In this document: one piece after another, positions 1 to 9,442 of the stretch
Layout: each line of letters starts with the position of its first letter
Position numbering within the stretch: position 1 is the stretch's first letter
Assembly: GCA_905178155.1 (NCBI GenBank)
Contig: CAJINV010000004.1
Span: 7,210,548-7,274,547, forward strand
From: Amoebophrya sp. A120
Lineage: Eukaryota > Sar > Dinophyceae > Syndiniales > Amoebophryaceae
Direction: 5' to 3'
Length of the DNA: 64,000 bases
Translations under genes and position numbers: made by a program
The notes under the pieces: model-generated
Databases searched by the model: none
Told to the model about the DNA's origin: nothing
Seen by the model: the letters and a program-made list of their open reading frames with translations, nothing else

Positions 1-123
1 AAGTCGAAAAATTTGTGATGCACAATATCGATGCCAGTTGGAGCCTCAGTTTCCAAGTGGCGCATGACAAATTTCGGGAGCACCCAAATCCAGTCTGTTA
101 TGCTGTTTGGGCAAAGTCTAGGA
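1..123. mobile_element. Introner fragment, family F
   Basis: The interior resembles the family F introners at 2089-2393 and 37676-37982, including the internal GCATGACAAATTT motif. No terminal repeat or flanking duplication is visible, so it is a fragment or runs off the window edge. Confidence 0.6.
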
Positions 124-166
124 CTAGTCACAGCGGGAACTACAGGTGGGACGAGGTTCTCTTCCT
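124..166. repeat. Second copy of a short exon
   Basis: About 43 bp here repeats 1314-1356, which is the last coding exon of the acetyltransferase-like gene (1310-1350) plus a few bases. It lies between two family F fragments, so it looks like an exon copied together with introner sequence. Confidence 0.7.
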
Positions 167-460
167 TCAAAGTTGAAACAACTTGCAATGCATAAAATCG
201 ATACCAGTTGGAAGCCCAATTTCCAAGCGGCGCATGACAAATTTTCCGAGCAGCACTGGAATCCAATTTGTCATGCTGTTTGGGCAGCAGCAGCACAGAC
301 GACTGCTTTTGTCATGTTACTTTAGCAGCTCTATTTCAAACCCTAAACAGGCTGACACTCGGCCTCGCGTGCCATCCCGGCAAGACAGGCACTTCATGCC
401 TTGCATTTTATGCATGACAAAACATTCAACTTTGTCGATTTCAGACCTGACGCTTCCATA
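167..460. mobile_element. Truncated introner, family F
   Basis: The right end is intact (ends CTTCCATA, followed by CCAGC at 461-465), but the outer part of the left inverted repeat is missing and the exon copy 124-166 abuts it. The paralogous locus near 26182 has CCAGC with no insertion, so that locus is an empty site for this element. Confidence 0.75.
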
Positions 461-590
461 CCAGCGGCTCAGGGTGTACAGCCGCTCCTCCGCACCCAGA
501 GCCACGGCGCCGGCCCCGTAATCTAGATCCACTGGGTCGCCCTCCAGGGCCGGGGATGTCTGCCACAGGCTCTGGTCGTAGAAGGGAAGC

Positions 591-828
591 CTGTATTGAA
601 AACGGAGTGGATTAGTAACAGTTCAATTTCATGCGAAAATCAAAATCGTCATCTACTTCAACTTCATGCCCATACAAGTTGCGTCCATAATTTGATGTTG
701 TGCAGCAAGTATACGCGTACCGAACAAGCAGGAATTCTATTGGTGCATCGGAACAAAGCGAAAGATCTGCTTCAGCTTCTCCATAGCTGCCACTCTACAG
801 CAGAGCAGAAGTAAAAAATAACCCTTAC
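591..828 (-). other. Canonical GT-AG intron in the duplicated fragment
   Basis: The minus-strand donor is GTAAGG and the acceptor TACAG. It is the counterpart of intron 26487-26714 in the parent copy, with many small differences, and it has no terminal inverted repeats or flanking duplication. Confidence 0.75.
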
Positions 829-888
829 TGGTTCTTCACCGTCTTCCCCACCGGGTCATACTGGTACAACTTGTCCGTCGCTGTGAGC

Positions 889-1064
889 TATGCACTGCAA
901 AAGCACCGCGCTCGTTCTACTAATTATCGCAGGAGCAACGCATTTGACAAATCTCTTCCTCAAGGTAGGTCCGCATATACACATTTTCATTATACTTCTC
1001 ATGCTGAGGAAATTTCTCATGCGATTAATTTTATGATACAAGCACCATACTTTTGCACAGGATA
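889..1064 (-). mobile_element. Introner, family A
   Basis: Inverted repeats contain GCAAAAG-type termini. The duplication TGAGC flanks it at 884-888 and 1065-1069. It is orthologous to 27042-27215 in the other copy, so it predates the segmental duplication. Confidence 0.85.
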
Positions 1065-1111
1065 TGAGCCACATCTGGTCCCGTCCGTCCGTGTACACTT
1101 TCTTGGTCAAA

Positions 1112-1308
1112 TATCCAAGAAAAAAACTGTGCTAGTGTAACTTTCTTTGGCTGACAGCATCTACATGACAGAGAAAACCTCTCACGCGTCGCTTCTAAGG
1201 GAAAGCACACACGAAAAGAGGACTTCGTGGTTGTCTGGCATGACAGGTGTAACTCTGTTGCATGTTCTGCATCACAGATTTACACTTACAAAGTTTTTTT
1301 GTTGCATA
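1112..1308. mobile_element. Introner, family J
   Basis: Inverted repeats begin TATCCAAGAAAAAAACT on one side and TATGCAACAAAAAAACT on the other. The left flank is TCAAA (1107-1111), but the right flank is TCTAG, whereas its counterpart 27263-27477 has TCAAA on both sides. The right end is therefore a recombination breakpoint. Confidence 0.8.
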
Positions 1309-1309
1309 T

Positions 1310-3783
1310 CTAGTCACAGCGGGAACTACAGGTGGGACGAGGTTCTCTTCCTTCTTATGGCGTTCTCAAACGTTACATTCTCAACTGTTACATGGATTTG
1401 TCATGCAAATTAGCCATGAATATCTACACGATCAAGCTGCTTCGCATGACAAGTTCGCGACTTGCTAGATCGCATGGGAATCTACGCCAAACCTGTAATG
1501 CAAAAGGCGCAATCTTCCCCTTTTCAATTTTGCCACTCTTGCATTACAAATTCATGTAACAGTTGAGAATGTAACGTTTGAGAATGCCATACTTCTTTTT
1601 CTTTACTTATGATTCGCCTGTGTACGAGTCCTGAGACGTCAATGTGGAAGTCCTCCCAGTAATGCTCGAAACTTTCAGACAGCGCTTTGTACGCGTCCAT
1701 GCTTTTCAACTTTCCAATGAGCTCCGCTTCCGTGGCGGTAGGTTTTGCTCTTTGCATTTCCCTATCAAGTGCAAAAATGTCTGGGTCTGGAAGATTTTGA
1801 GATTTGTCATGCAGGTTCTGCCTGGGCCATGATGTCTGTGATGCATGCCCTAGCATCACAGATTTTTTGAGGCCCTCGCGATGCCTATTCCGCATGACAA
1901 ATGCCCTCTCCGCGTAGCAAAAATTACACTCCCTTTGCTGCTCATGCAATACAGATTTTTTTGGAATCCAAACTCAGCATCACAAGTTGCATTCTTCCAG
2001 ACCCAGACATTTTTACATTTGATATTCCCTCGCCTCCTTCTCCAAGATTTTCCACACTCTCCACCCTCCCTCCGACATACGCATTAGCTATGAAAGCCTC
2101 AGGTTGGCAATCCTCAAAGTGAAAATAATTTGTAATGCAAAAAAGCGACTCCAGTTGGAGCACCATTTCTAGTCGGCGCATGACAAATTTGCCGGGCACT
2201 CAAAACGTGTCTGTCATGCTAGTTAGTCAAAGGGGTGCCCTTCTCTCTTGCTAATCAGCAGCCCGATTCTGAACCCGTAGAAGCACAATAGTCGGCCTCC
2301 ATTGCGTTCGCTGCAATGCAGTCTTTTTGGTGTCGCATTTCATGCATCACAAATCATTTCCACGTTGAGGATTTCCATTCTGAGGGTGTCATATTAGCTG
2401 GCTGCCGCGATCTCTATGTTTTTCCAAAAGGGAACAAGACGCCGCCAATGCGGGCACGAGGACGGTTTTGACGAAGCGAACGCTATCGCTTTGGTCCGCC
2501 GGCACGAAGCCCATCTTGGCCCAGAAAACATGGGCATCGCGCACAGCGTCTAGTTGTAGATCCGAAATTCCTCGTCGCGTTCTGCTTTGAAAAGGAAACC
2601 TCTCGTCGTCCGCGGTCTCGTCGTCCCCAGCGGCGACGTGTTCCGCAGGCTTGTGCAGAGCGTAGTTCATGATTCGGAGCATGAAGAGAAGCCCGGCCCC
2701 TTGTCCCCTTTCTCCAGCTGCGGCAACCTTTTCGATTTTCAAAATGCCTTTTGGAAGTCCATCGTTTTCGCCGGCTATCGGCTCCTCGACCCACTCGCTG
2801 AGAAGAAGCGTTTTTTCGTGTACTTGGAGGTTTTTGTCTTTTCCCTTGAAAGGATTAGTCAAAATTGCACGCTCCAAGAACTCGCCGGAATTTTTATGCG
2901 ACACAAGAGTCGACGACGGTGCCCCATGCGGAGGTACATCGAACTGCAGGAGATACTGAGACCCCTGTTCCAGGTCCAGCTGCTGCATTTTACAGCGACA
3001 TGCGTTCTTTTTCTTTTTCTCCAAGTTCTCCTCGTGTGCCTTCTTCAGCCACGGCGACCGAGCGACAACAGCTGGGATTTTTCGACCCTTAGTACACGAG
3101 GACCCGCTGCCAGCACCTGTAGATGAAGTCACGGCTGGATTTATTTTATCTTGGTCTTCTTGCTCCTGCGCTATCTTGGCTTCCTCTTGTAACACTGTGT
3201 CATTCCCGAAATCTACTAACATGCCCCGTACAAAGTCGATCTGCTTCTGCGTCACTTCCAGAATATCATCGTCTACAACATCTCGATCTCCGTTGGGCAG
3301 GGACGAGCCTGCTTTACTCGGAGGCTTTTCGTCGTAGACTAGACTGGCTTTTGGGCTCACATAGAATAACCGCGGTCCAGCTTTGACGCAAAGCAGGTTG
3401 TTGACAAACTTGTCGCGCTCTTCGGCGCTTGCAACTTCGGCGCCGAAAAAGGTAGCTTTGCGCGCCTCTCCACTGTCTCGTCTAGTTGTACTGGGGTTGA
3501 AGAAATTCAGTTGAACAAATTTGCGCTTTTCTCCTGCTCCTTGGGGATGATCTTCGCCGGAAGTAGAACAACTCGCCCTACTACTGCTTCCGACGGTAGT
3601 CCTACCGCTAGAAGCAGCTGCAGCTGAATGCTCCTCCGTGCCAGAAGTAGGGACCACGGTAGAACTCAAAAAACTGGATGCGTCGATAGAGCTGCCCGAC
3701 ACGCCAACAACGGCCAGACCGGTAAAAACAGCACACCGCACCACAAGCAGGCAGAGGAAGCCGCTGGTGCTGGGGTATATCAT
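1310..3783 (-). CDS. GNAT-like acetyltransferase with signal peptide
   Basis: Exons (minus strand) 3783-2394, 2083-2025, 1757-1592 and 1350-1310 encode 551 residues and end in TAG. The start at 3783 gives a hydrophobic N-terminal segment (about residues 8-32) typical of a signal peptide or anchor. A Ser/Thr-rich linker follows. Near residue 358 the segment GERGQGAGLLFML fits motif A of the GNAT fold, which binds acetyl-CoA. Near residue 421 FWAKMGF fits the C-terminal GNAT motif. The family transfers acetyl groups from acetyl-CoA to amines; the substrate cannot be read from sequence. All three introns are introners (families F, B, E) and the frame is restored exactly at each. The last exon ends with the stop codon one base before a family J introner, so the true 3' end may have been altered by the neighbouring duplication. 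An upstream start at 4164 is open but would bury the signal. Confidence 0.6.
1356..1591. mobile_element. Introner, family E
   Basis: Inverted repeats start TATGGCGTTCTCAAACG. The duplication CTTCT flanks it at 1351-1355 and 1592-1596. The interior carries TTTGTCATGC and GCATTACAAAT motifs. It interrupts the acetyltransferase-like gene. Confidence 0.92.
1763..2024. mobile_element. Introner, family B
   Basis: Ends TATCAAGTGC and ACATTTGATA, with CTGGGTCTGG / CCAGACCCAG just inside. The duplication TTCCC flanks it at 1758-1762 and 2025-2029. It is intronic in the acetyltransferase-like gene and its removal leaves phase 0. Confidence 0.92.
2089..2393. mobile_element. Introner, family F
   Basis: Inverted repeats start TATGAAAGCCTCAGG and TATGACACCCTCAG. 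The duplication TTAGC flanks it at 2084-2088 and 2394-2398. It is the first intron of the acetyltransferase-like gene. Confidence 0.92.
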
Positions 3784-5076
3784 TTTCTTTGTCTTGATCC
3801 TTCCAGGCCCACCTGTCGATTCCGTTGAATTGCTGAGCTGTGTTCCTTTTACCAAAAATGCTATCAGATACTGCTTGAAATACTGAAATGGTTCAACGAC
3901 GGCGTAGTTTGTCTTCGCGTTCGCGGAACAAAATTTTAAAAAAAGGAGTTTACTTCTTAACGAGCTAGTTGATGTGCTTTGATATGAAAAATAACCACGG
4001 GTGGAGCAGCGAAAAAGTAAACAGAAAACACTTCTGTTGTACACTGCTGAGCGATGTTGAGTTGGGAAAGTGTAGATCGTTCGATCGTTGTCGCTCGGCC
4101 GCGCTCGATCGTTCGATCGTTTGCCACCCGGCATTTTTTCTCGATATGTTCGAGTGACACGCATAGGATCATCATCTTCATTTATATTTTATTCGTGCCA
4201 TAGATATGAAAACAACGTTGCAAGGTCATGAATTGTCTTTGTTTATTCAGCTACAGCTGCGCCGAACGATTTACTTCAGCCCTTCGGCCGTTCCTGCCAA
4301 GGTCGATGAAGATTCTTCATCCATATCAATAATACGTGGTGTCCGCGCAGTGATGTTGTGTACATGAAGTCACCAAAGTAAACATGACTCTAGTTTTTCT
4401 TTTTCTTCTTATCCGAGTCAGATTCAGTCCTTGGGACATGCTAGCTCTGAAGATGAAACATTAACTTTCGCATATAAATTGTTCATTTGCAGCTCGTCTT
4501 CGTAAGTAATTGCATGCGAAAAAGAAAAAAGAAATAATAAATTCGAAAATGTTTGTGCTTTTTCTAAAAAACGTTTCAAATACTTGCGAGCTTATTCGGC
4601 TTATTTACCTAGTACGGGTATACAAGACATTTTTTGTGCGTCAATTCGTGATAGAGTCGGTATACACGAATATCAATATTCAGAAACGAAACCTGTATTC
4701 TCAGTGCCTATGATTGATGATGTTCTTTTTGTTATAACTGTCTAAAACTTGTTGAAGTTGGGTGCTTAGAAGTAGCTTTAAAATTTAGAATCACAGTCGC
4801 AATGTGACTACGTGAGAAGCCATATTAGTCATACCTTTTATGATCATGATGCTACATCAGCATCATACCGGGAGAGGTCGCGCTCGGAATCGCTACGAAC
4901 TTGCAAACGGTTACATGATTATTTCGTATTAGAAACACCTCCGCACCACCAGCGTGAGCGTCGTGTTCTCGTCACGATCGTCATCAAACATGCTACCTTC
5001 TTTTACTGTACCAAAATTTCGAGGACCACGATATTCTTTGTGCCCACATGATCCACTTAAGTACCTACTTCCTTTC
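3784..5076. other. Gene-free interval
   Basis: It holds the presumed 5' region of the acetyltransferase-like gene and the 3' region of the next gene. It is AT-rich around 4400-4800. Apart from the palindromic motif pair at 4075-4121 I see no gene, RNA or introner. Confidence 0.5.
4075..4121. promoter_or_regulatory. Paired palindromic motif upstream of the acetyltransferase-like gene
   Basis: GATCGTTCGATCGTT occurs twice (4075-4089 and 4107-4121) around a short GC-rich centre. It lies about 300 bp upstream of the proposed start at 3783. Each copy contains the palindrome CGATCG. A protein-binding or hairpin role is inference. Confidence 0.3.
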
Positions 5077-8000
5077 CTACTCCTCTACCGCCGGAGCGGG
5101 CTCCGGACACTCCAGCTTCAGTGGCACATCCAGCCGGAGGTCGAACCGGTGCAGCGCGCCGGTCTTCGCATGCACTGCGTACACCGCGAAGCCCTTCAAG
5201 CTCTTCTATCCTGTGCAAAAGTATCGCACTCGTAGGAATTGCAGTCATGCATTACAGATCTCGTTCCCAAGGAAAATCAGCATGACAAATTCCATTTGTC
5301 ATGCTAAGCGAACTTGTATTGCAATTACTCCTAGTACGATACTTTTGCAGTGCATATCTTCCGCGTGGCCGCAATTCCCGACACCGGGATGGGTAACTGG
5401 TACACCGCGATGGGCTCGGTGGAAGCAGCTGGCTGGGCTGCTGTCTCTCCAGCCGCTCGGGGAACCCGGAGCTGCAGCTGCTGGTGGTGCTGGTTTTCGA
5501 GTGCTAGGCTCTTGTGGAGATGTGTATTGTCCTCAATAGTATCAGCGTCCTCGCGTAGAAGTGCTGTCATCTCCACCTCGCGCAGGTTCTCTACTTCTTT
5601 AAGCAAGGTCTGCACCTCCTTCTGGAGCCTCGATGCTACTTCCTGCTGCGACATGTTTTTTTCTAAATCCAGCTCCTGTTCCAACATGCTGTTCGTGTTC
5701 GCTTTTTCCTGCAGCAAGGCAGCGGAAGAAGTTGGCTGAGGCTGATGTTCATCTTCTACTATCCGCTGGTCTGGCGCTTTCACCTCGTGCATCGCCACCG
5801 CCTGTTCCCCCTGCTGCTTTTGCAGCATCGCCATGACGGCTTTGGGCTTCAGTTTTTCGCTGAGCAGGCTCAACTTGGACCCCTTCACGCTCATCTGCAC
5901 GGCCGCCCCCCGGGGAAACTTTGCCATTTCTGCAAACCGGGCGAGGTTCGCCGCTTCGTTGACCCCCTCCTCCTCCGCGTCTTGCACCGAGTCTCGGACT
6001 ATCAAATGCAAATATGTCCGGGTCTGGAACAAAGCAACTTGTCATGCTAAATTGGAGTCATGTAAAAATCTGTGTTGCGCGATTACCAAAACCTGTCCAC
6101 TTTTGCCCTAATCGAGACGCACACTCTCATGCAGGATAGGCATGATAGACCTCTCACAGAATCTGTCATGCTATGTCCCACATACCAGACCTCCATGGAA
6201 AACCTGCATGACAAGTCTGGCATTCTTTTTCTTCCAGACCCAGACATTTTTGCAGTTGATACGGACGAACTTGTGGTGGTCTTGCGCGAAGCTGGCAGTA
6301 CTTCGCTTCTTCAGGTTGGTGGTCGTGCTTTTCTTCATCTTGTTTACAGGAGGTCGTGTGGGGCTGTTGCTCGTGCTGGCCGCGGGTGACAGTTCTTGAG
6401 CAGCACCATTTGATGAAGACACTCGTTCCAAAGATGATGTAGATGTTCTTGCAATAGCATTTTCTTCTTCCTGTTTCTCGCTTGAAGCTGATGTCTTCAA
6501 CATCTTGTCTACCAAAGCCTTCCCATCCTTCAGAGCCTTTTCGCCCTCTTTCCGCTGTAGGTCCACACTTTCTTTCGTTTTTGCCTGCAATTCTGCCTGT
6601 TTCGCCGCAAGCTTAGCGTCAAGCTCTTTTTGCACTTTTGCCGACTGCTCCTCAATTCTCGTTTTTTCACTTTTCATCTCTGCGATTTTGTTTTTCGTGT
6701 CTTGAATCAGCTTTTTCATATCCGCGAACAGGCCGTCGGGGTCGAGAGATGCGAGATCAGCTTTGTTTTCGTCTTTGGTACTAGTTGTGGAGGAAACAAC
6801 CGAGGACGTGGTTTTTGAGGAATTAGCCTTGTCTGCTGTTGTACTAGTTGCCACGGCGGTCGTTTCATCCTTTTTACCCACATCATTTTTCATCCCGGCG
6901 GCCGTTGTTCCAAACTGCGTGCCGTGGCTCTTTGTCTCTTCTTTCCTGCCCAACTCCACGAGCTGCACGGAGGAATGCTCTTCGTCCGGGTCAGTTTTAC
7001 TTTCACTGGATGTACTGGTTGTTGAAGCTGTACTTGTTTTTCCTGATGAAGCGGCTTTACGAGTATCTTCCTTCGACGCAGCAGCAGCTGCAGGGGATTT
7101 TTTTTCATCTGGTACGTCTTTTTTTTCAACATCCTTGTCAGGATGAGCCTCGTTCTTGTTTTCTTCTTTCATTTCATCCTCGGTAGCATCAAGGGTCTTT
7201 TTGTGGTGGTGTATGAACTGCAAAAGTATCGTATTCGTATAAATGCATTACAAATTTCCTCAGCATGAGAAATGAAATTTGTCATTCTGATTTACCTTAC
7301 GAAACAGATTTGTAATGCGTGATTGCGATTACTACGAGTACGATACTTTTGAAGAGGATATGGTGCTTGTGGTGATGCAGCTATTTGTGTGTTTCTGCGA
7401 AGTTCATGTCTACGTCCTCAGGCATGTCGGGATACTCCTTATCCACAGGAAATTTCCCGCACACGTACAAATGCGGTCTCCGCATGACAAAACTTGGCTT
7501 CGATCCTAGTTTAGCATGACAAGTTTTATGCTCTAAATTGGTGAAATTTGTTATGCATCTTGTACATGTACGTGAAATTTGTATTGCATACTCCTCGCCC
7601 GAATCACCCTCCTCTTCCCTTGGTTTCTTTTTCGCCATGGCTTTTAGATGTGCCTCCTCCCGCCTTGCGGGGTCGATGCTCAGCGTTTTGTGCTCGCCCC
7701 AGTGGCCCCAGTCGATGTCCTGGGTGGCCTGCTTCACGTCGGCTCCCTTATTGAAGTCCTTGCCCGCGATATCCAAGAAAAAACTGTTTCACTGTGAACT
7801 TGTGATGCATAGAATGGAACACAGAACTATTTGTCTTACTACACCTGCAAGACCTTGGTTTTTTAGGGGTGTTTTCCCATTGGAAAGGGGCGCATGGCAA
7901 ATTTTCTGTGTCATGTGTAACAAACTTGTGATGCAGATCTTGCAAAATCATCACAGTGAAACAGTTTTTTCTTGCGATACGCGACGTGGCCGAGCTCCCG

Positions 8001-8229
8001 CAGCCGCTCCAACTGGTCGTCGGCGAGATGGAGGTTTGCCTCCATCTTGTTCAACTTCAGGGCCCAGCTGTCGCTCTTCTCCTGCCGCTTCTGCTTCAAC
8101 ATGTCCAACTCCTGTTCGCTGAACGCCGCCTCCTTCTGCCCTGCCGCCAACATCAACTCCATCTCTTCCGTCTTGGCCTCACGGAGTATGCCGGTTGGAA
8201 ACAAATTTTGAAACGGTCTTGCAGTTCTC
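5077..8229 (-). CDS. Charged coiled-coil protein with internal amber codon
   Basis: Exons 8229-7980, 7764-7591, 7434-7361, 7206-6262, 5994-5357 and 5201-5077 join in one frame of about 735 codons. The protein is Lys/Glu-rich, with probable coiled coils in the first exon and around 6490-6720. The C-terminal exon reads FAVYAVHAKTGALHRFDL, a strand-turn-strand pattern like a propeller blade. All five inter-exon introns are introners (families C, I, A, B, A). The exon 7434-7361 has an in-frame TAG at 7383-7381, with coherent coding on both sides. Either this is a nonsense mutation or readthrough, or two genes abut here. The 5' end is incomplete: the first exon starts at a canonical acceptor (CTACACAG, boundary 8229/8230) and no upstream exon was found. 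No family was recognised. Confidence 0.6.
5207..5356 (+). mobile_element. Introner, family A, antisense to host gene
   Basis: Starts TATCCTGTGCAAAAG and ends CTTTTGCAGTGCATA. The duplication TCTTC flanks it at 5202-5206 and 5357-5361. Relative to its minus-strand host it lies opposite to most family A copies, yet removal still restores the frame. Confidence 0.92.
6000..6261. mobile_element. Introner, family B
   Basis: Ends TATCAAATGC and GCAGTTGATA with CTGGGTCTGG-type inner repeats. The duplication CGGAC flanks it at 5995-5999 and 6262-6266. It lies between exons 4 and 5 of the 5077-8229 gene. Confidence 0.92.
7212..7360 (-). mobile_element. Introner, family A
   Basis: Starts TATGAACTGCAAAAG and ends CTTTTGAAGAGGATA. 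The duplication TGGTG flanks it at 7207-7211 and 7361-7365. It lies just downstream of the in-frame TAG of the 5077-8229 gene. Confidence 0.92.
7440..7590. mobile_element. Introner, family I
   Basis: Inverted repeats include GGAAATTTCCCGCACACGTAC on the left and GTACATGTACGTGAAATTT on the right. The duplication CTCCT flanks it at 7435-7439 and 7591-7595. A second family member is at 25775-25925. Confidence 0.92.
7770..7979. mobile_element. Introner, family C
   Basis: Inverted repeats carry AAGAAAAAACTGTTTCACTG. The duplication CGCGA flanks it at 7765-7769 and 7980-7984. It falls on a codon boundary (phase 0) in the 5077-8229 gene. Confidence 0.92.
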
Positions 8230-8331
8230 CTGTGTAGTACAAGGACTGAATTTCAATTTATTTATCGAAAACAAGGCTGAGGCCCGGCTTAGCCACTTTT
8301 TATTCCTGGGAAACAAAAATCCGGGCACCCT

Positions 8332-8567
8332 CCGCGGCTAGCGAGGCGGGATAATCCGGCGGGCCCCCCGCACGGTCGTTCCAAAAAGTGCCCCGGAACA
8401 AATGCAGATGCACTCCCAACACGACCTGACATAGTCGCTCTTTCGTGTCCAAAAAAGGCCAGCCGCGGCTAGGTAGGCAGATAAAATTGGGCGCACGACC
8501 GGCGCCAAAAAGTGCCCCGGAAATCCACTCGCAACACGAACTGAAATAGTCGCCTTTTGATGACGAA
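8332..8567. repeat. Two-copy imperfect tandem repeat
   Basis: Two units of roughly 100-130 bp share CCGCGGCTAG, CCAAAAAGTGCCCCGGAA and AACACGA-CTGA-ATAGTCGC-type blocks (about 8332-8455 and 8463-8567). It is GC-rich and non-coding, of unknown function. Confidence 0.6.
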
Positions 8568-8754
8568 ATTGTGCAATCGATCAATGGTCGACGAATCAGC
8601 GTGGACATACGAGGAGCTCAAAAAGGAAACTTTCAAATTATACTCGCGGTACCACGACCTGTTTATAGCCTTTCCCAAGGTACCAGGTACTGTGAGAAGA
8701 TATGCGCTTGCTCTATCCCAGACACGAACAAGCAAAAGCGCTACAAGAAGGAAT

Positions 8755-9150
8755 CCGCGAAATTTCAAAATTTTATTTTTATTGATGACGAAAATCCGCG
8801 AAATTTTAAAATTTCATTTTCATCACATGTCAAACGCATCGATCACCTACATACAACATCACGCTTCTCAATTATACGGGGACTGAAGCAGCTTGTGTTG
8901 CCGAAAAACAGCAAAAGCTTGGAACTTCCGCCAAAATCCGCGAAATTTTAAAATTTTATTTTTATCGACATCGAAAAGCCCAGCACCGCATAGGTCGGTC
9001 GCAAGCACCCGCTTCAGGCGCTATTCCGAACAACATACAAACCGCGAAAATTTCAAATTTTATCTTTTATTGCTTTATGAAATCCGCGAAATTTCAAATT
9101 TTTATTTTTATTGCTTCATGAAATCGCCGAAATTTCAAATATTTATTTTT
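8755..9150. repeat. Dispersed AT-rich repeat, about six copies
   Basis: A unit close to ATCCGCGAAATTTCAAA followed by TTTTATTTTTATTG recurs near 8755, 8791, 8935, 9044, 9080 and 9120 with unrelated spacers. Each unit has an AAATTT-centred palindromic core. No coding potential is visible. Confidence 0.65.
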
Positions 9151-9442
9151 ATTCGTTATTGCGATGCATTAGGCAATACAGCAAAATGCAATGTTGTTAT
9201 AAAGTGCATTTGTGTTTCGTTCCTCATCCGCCCTGTCTGTCGAGCGGAGACTACCTAAAAGTGCTTCGTATCAGGGTTGCTGGGCTACTATTACAGCTGT
9301 ACTATACAACTGCTCAAAAGTTTACGAAACCGCACGGCTCTACGACTGCACACCTCCCTGCATCGGTGCAAATGCAATATTTTTTTGTTACAACGAAGAG
9401 TCAAACACAAAAGACAAGTAGTACAAAACCGTTTTTATTTTT

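Larger units (their letters stand above)
461..1106 (-). pseudogene. Truncated copy of part of the propeller-like secreted protein gene
   Basis: Coding blocks 1106-1065, 883-829 and 590-461 match exons of the 24904-29978 gene and keep the same frame. The copy retains a family A introner (889-1064) and a GT-AG intron (591-828, donor GTAAGG, acceptor TACAG). It lacks two introners present in the other copy, at 26276-26445 and 26774-27035. Both ends of the copied block coincide with introner ends: 460/461 (family F) and 1308 (family J). Upstream and downstream exons of the parent gene are absent. It could instead be read through from the neighbouring gene 1310-3783, because the phase across 1112-1308 is compatible, but an in-frame TAG precedes that junction. 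I call it a fragment, probably not functional. Confidence 0.65.
8230..9442. other. Gene-free interval with two repeat blocks
   Basis: It should contain the missing 5' exon and promoter of the 5077-8229 gene, but no exon could be recognised. It holds the imperfect duplication at 8332-8567 and the AT-rich repeat series at 8755-9150, listed separately. Confidence 0.5.
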
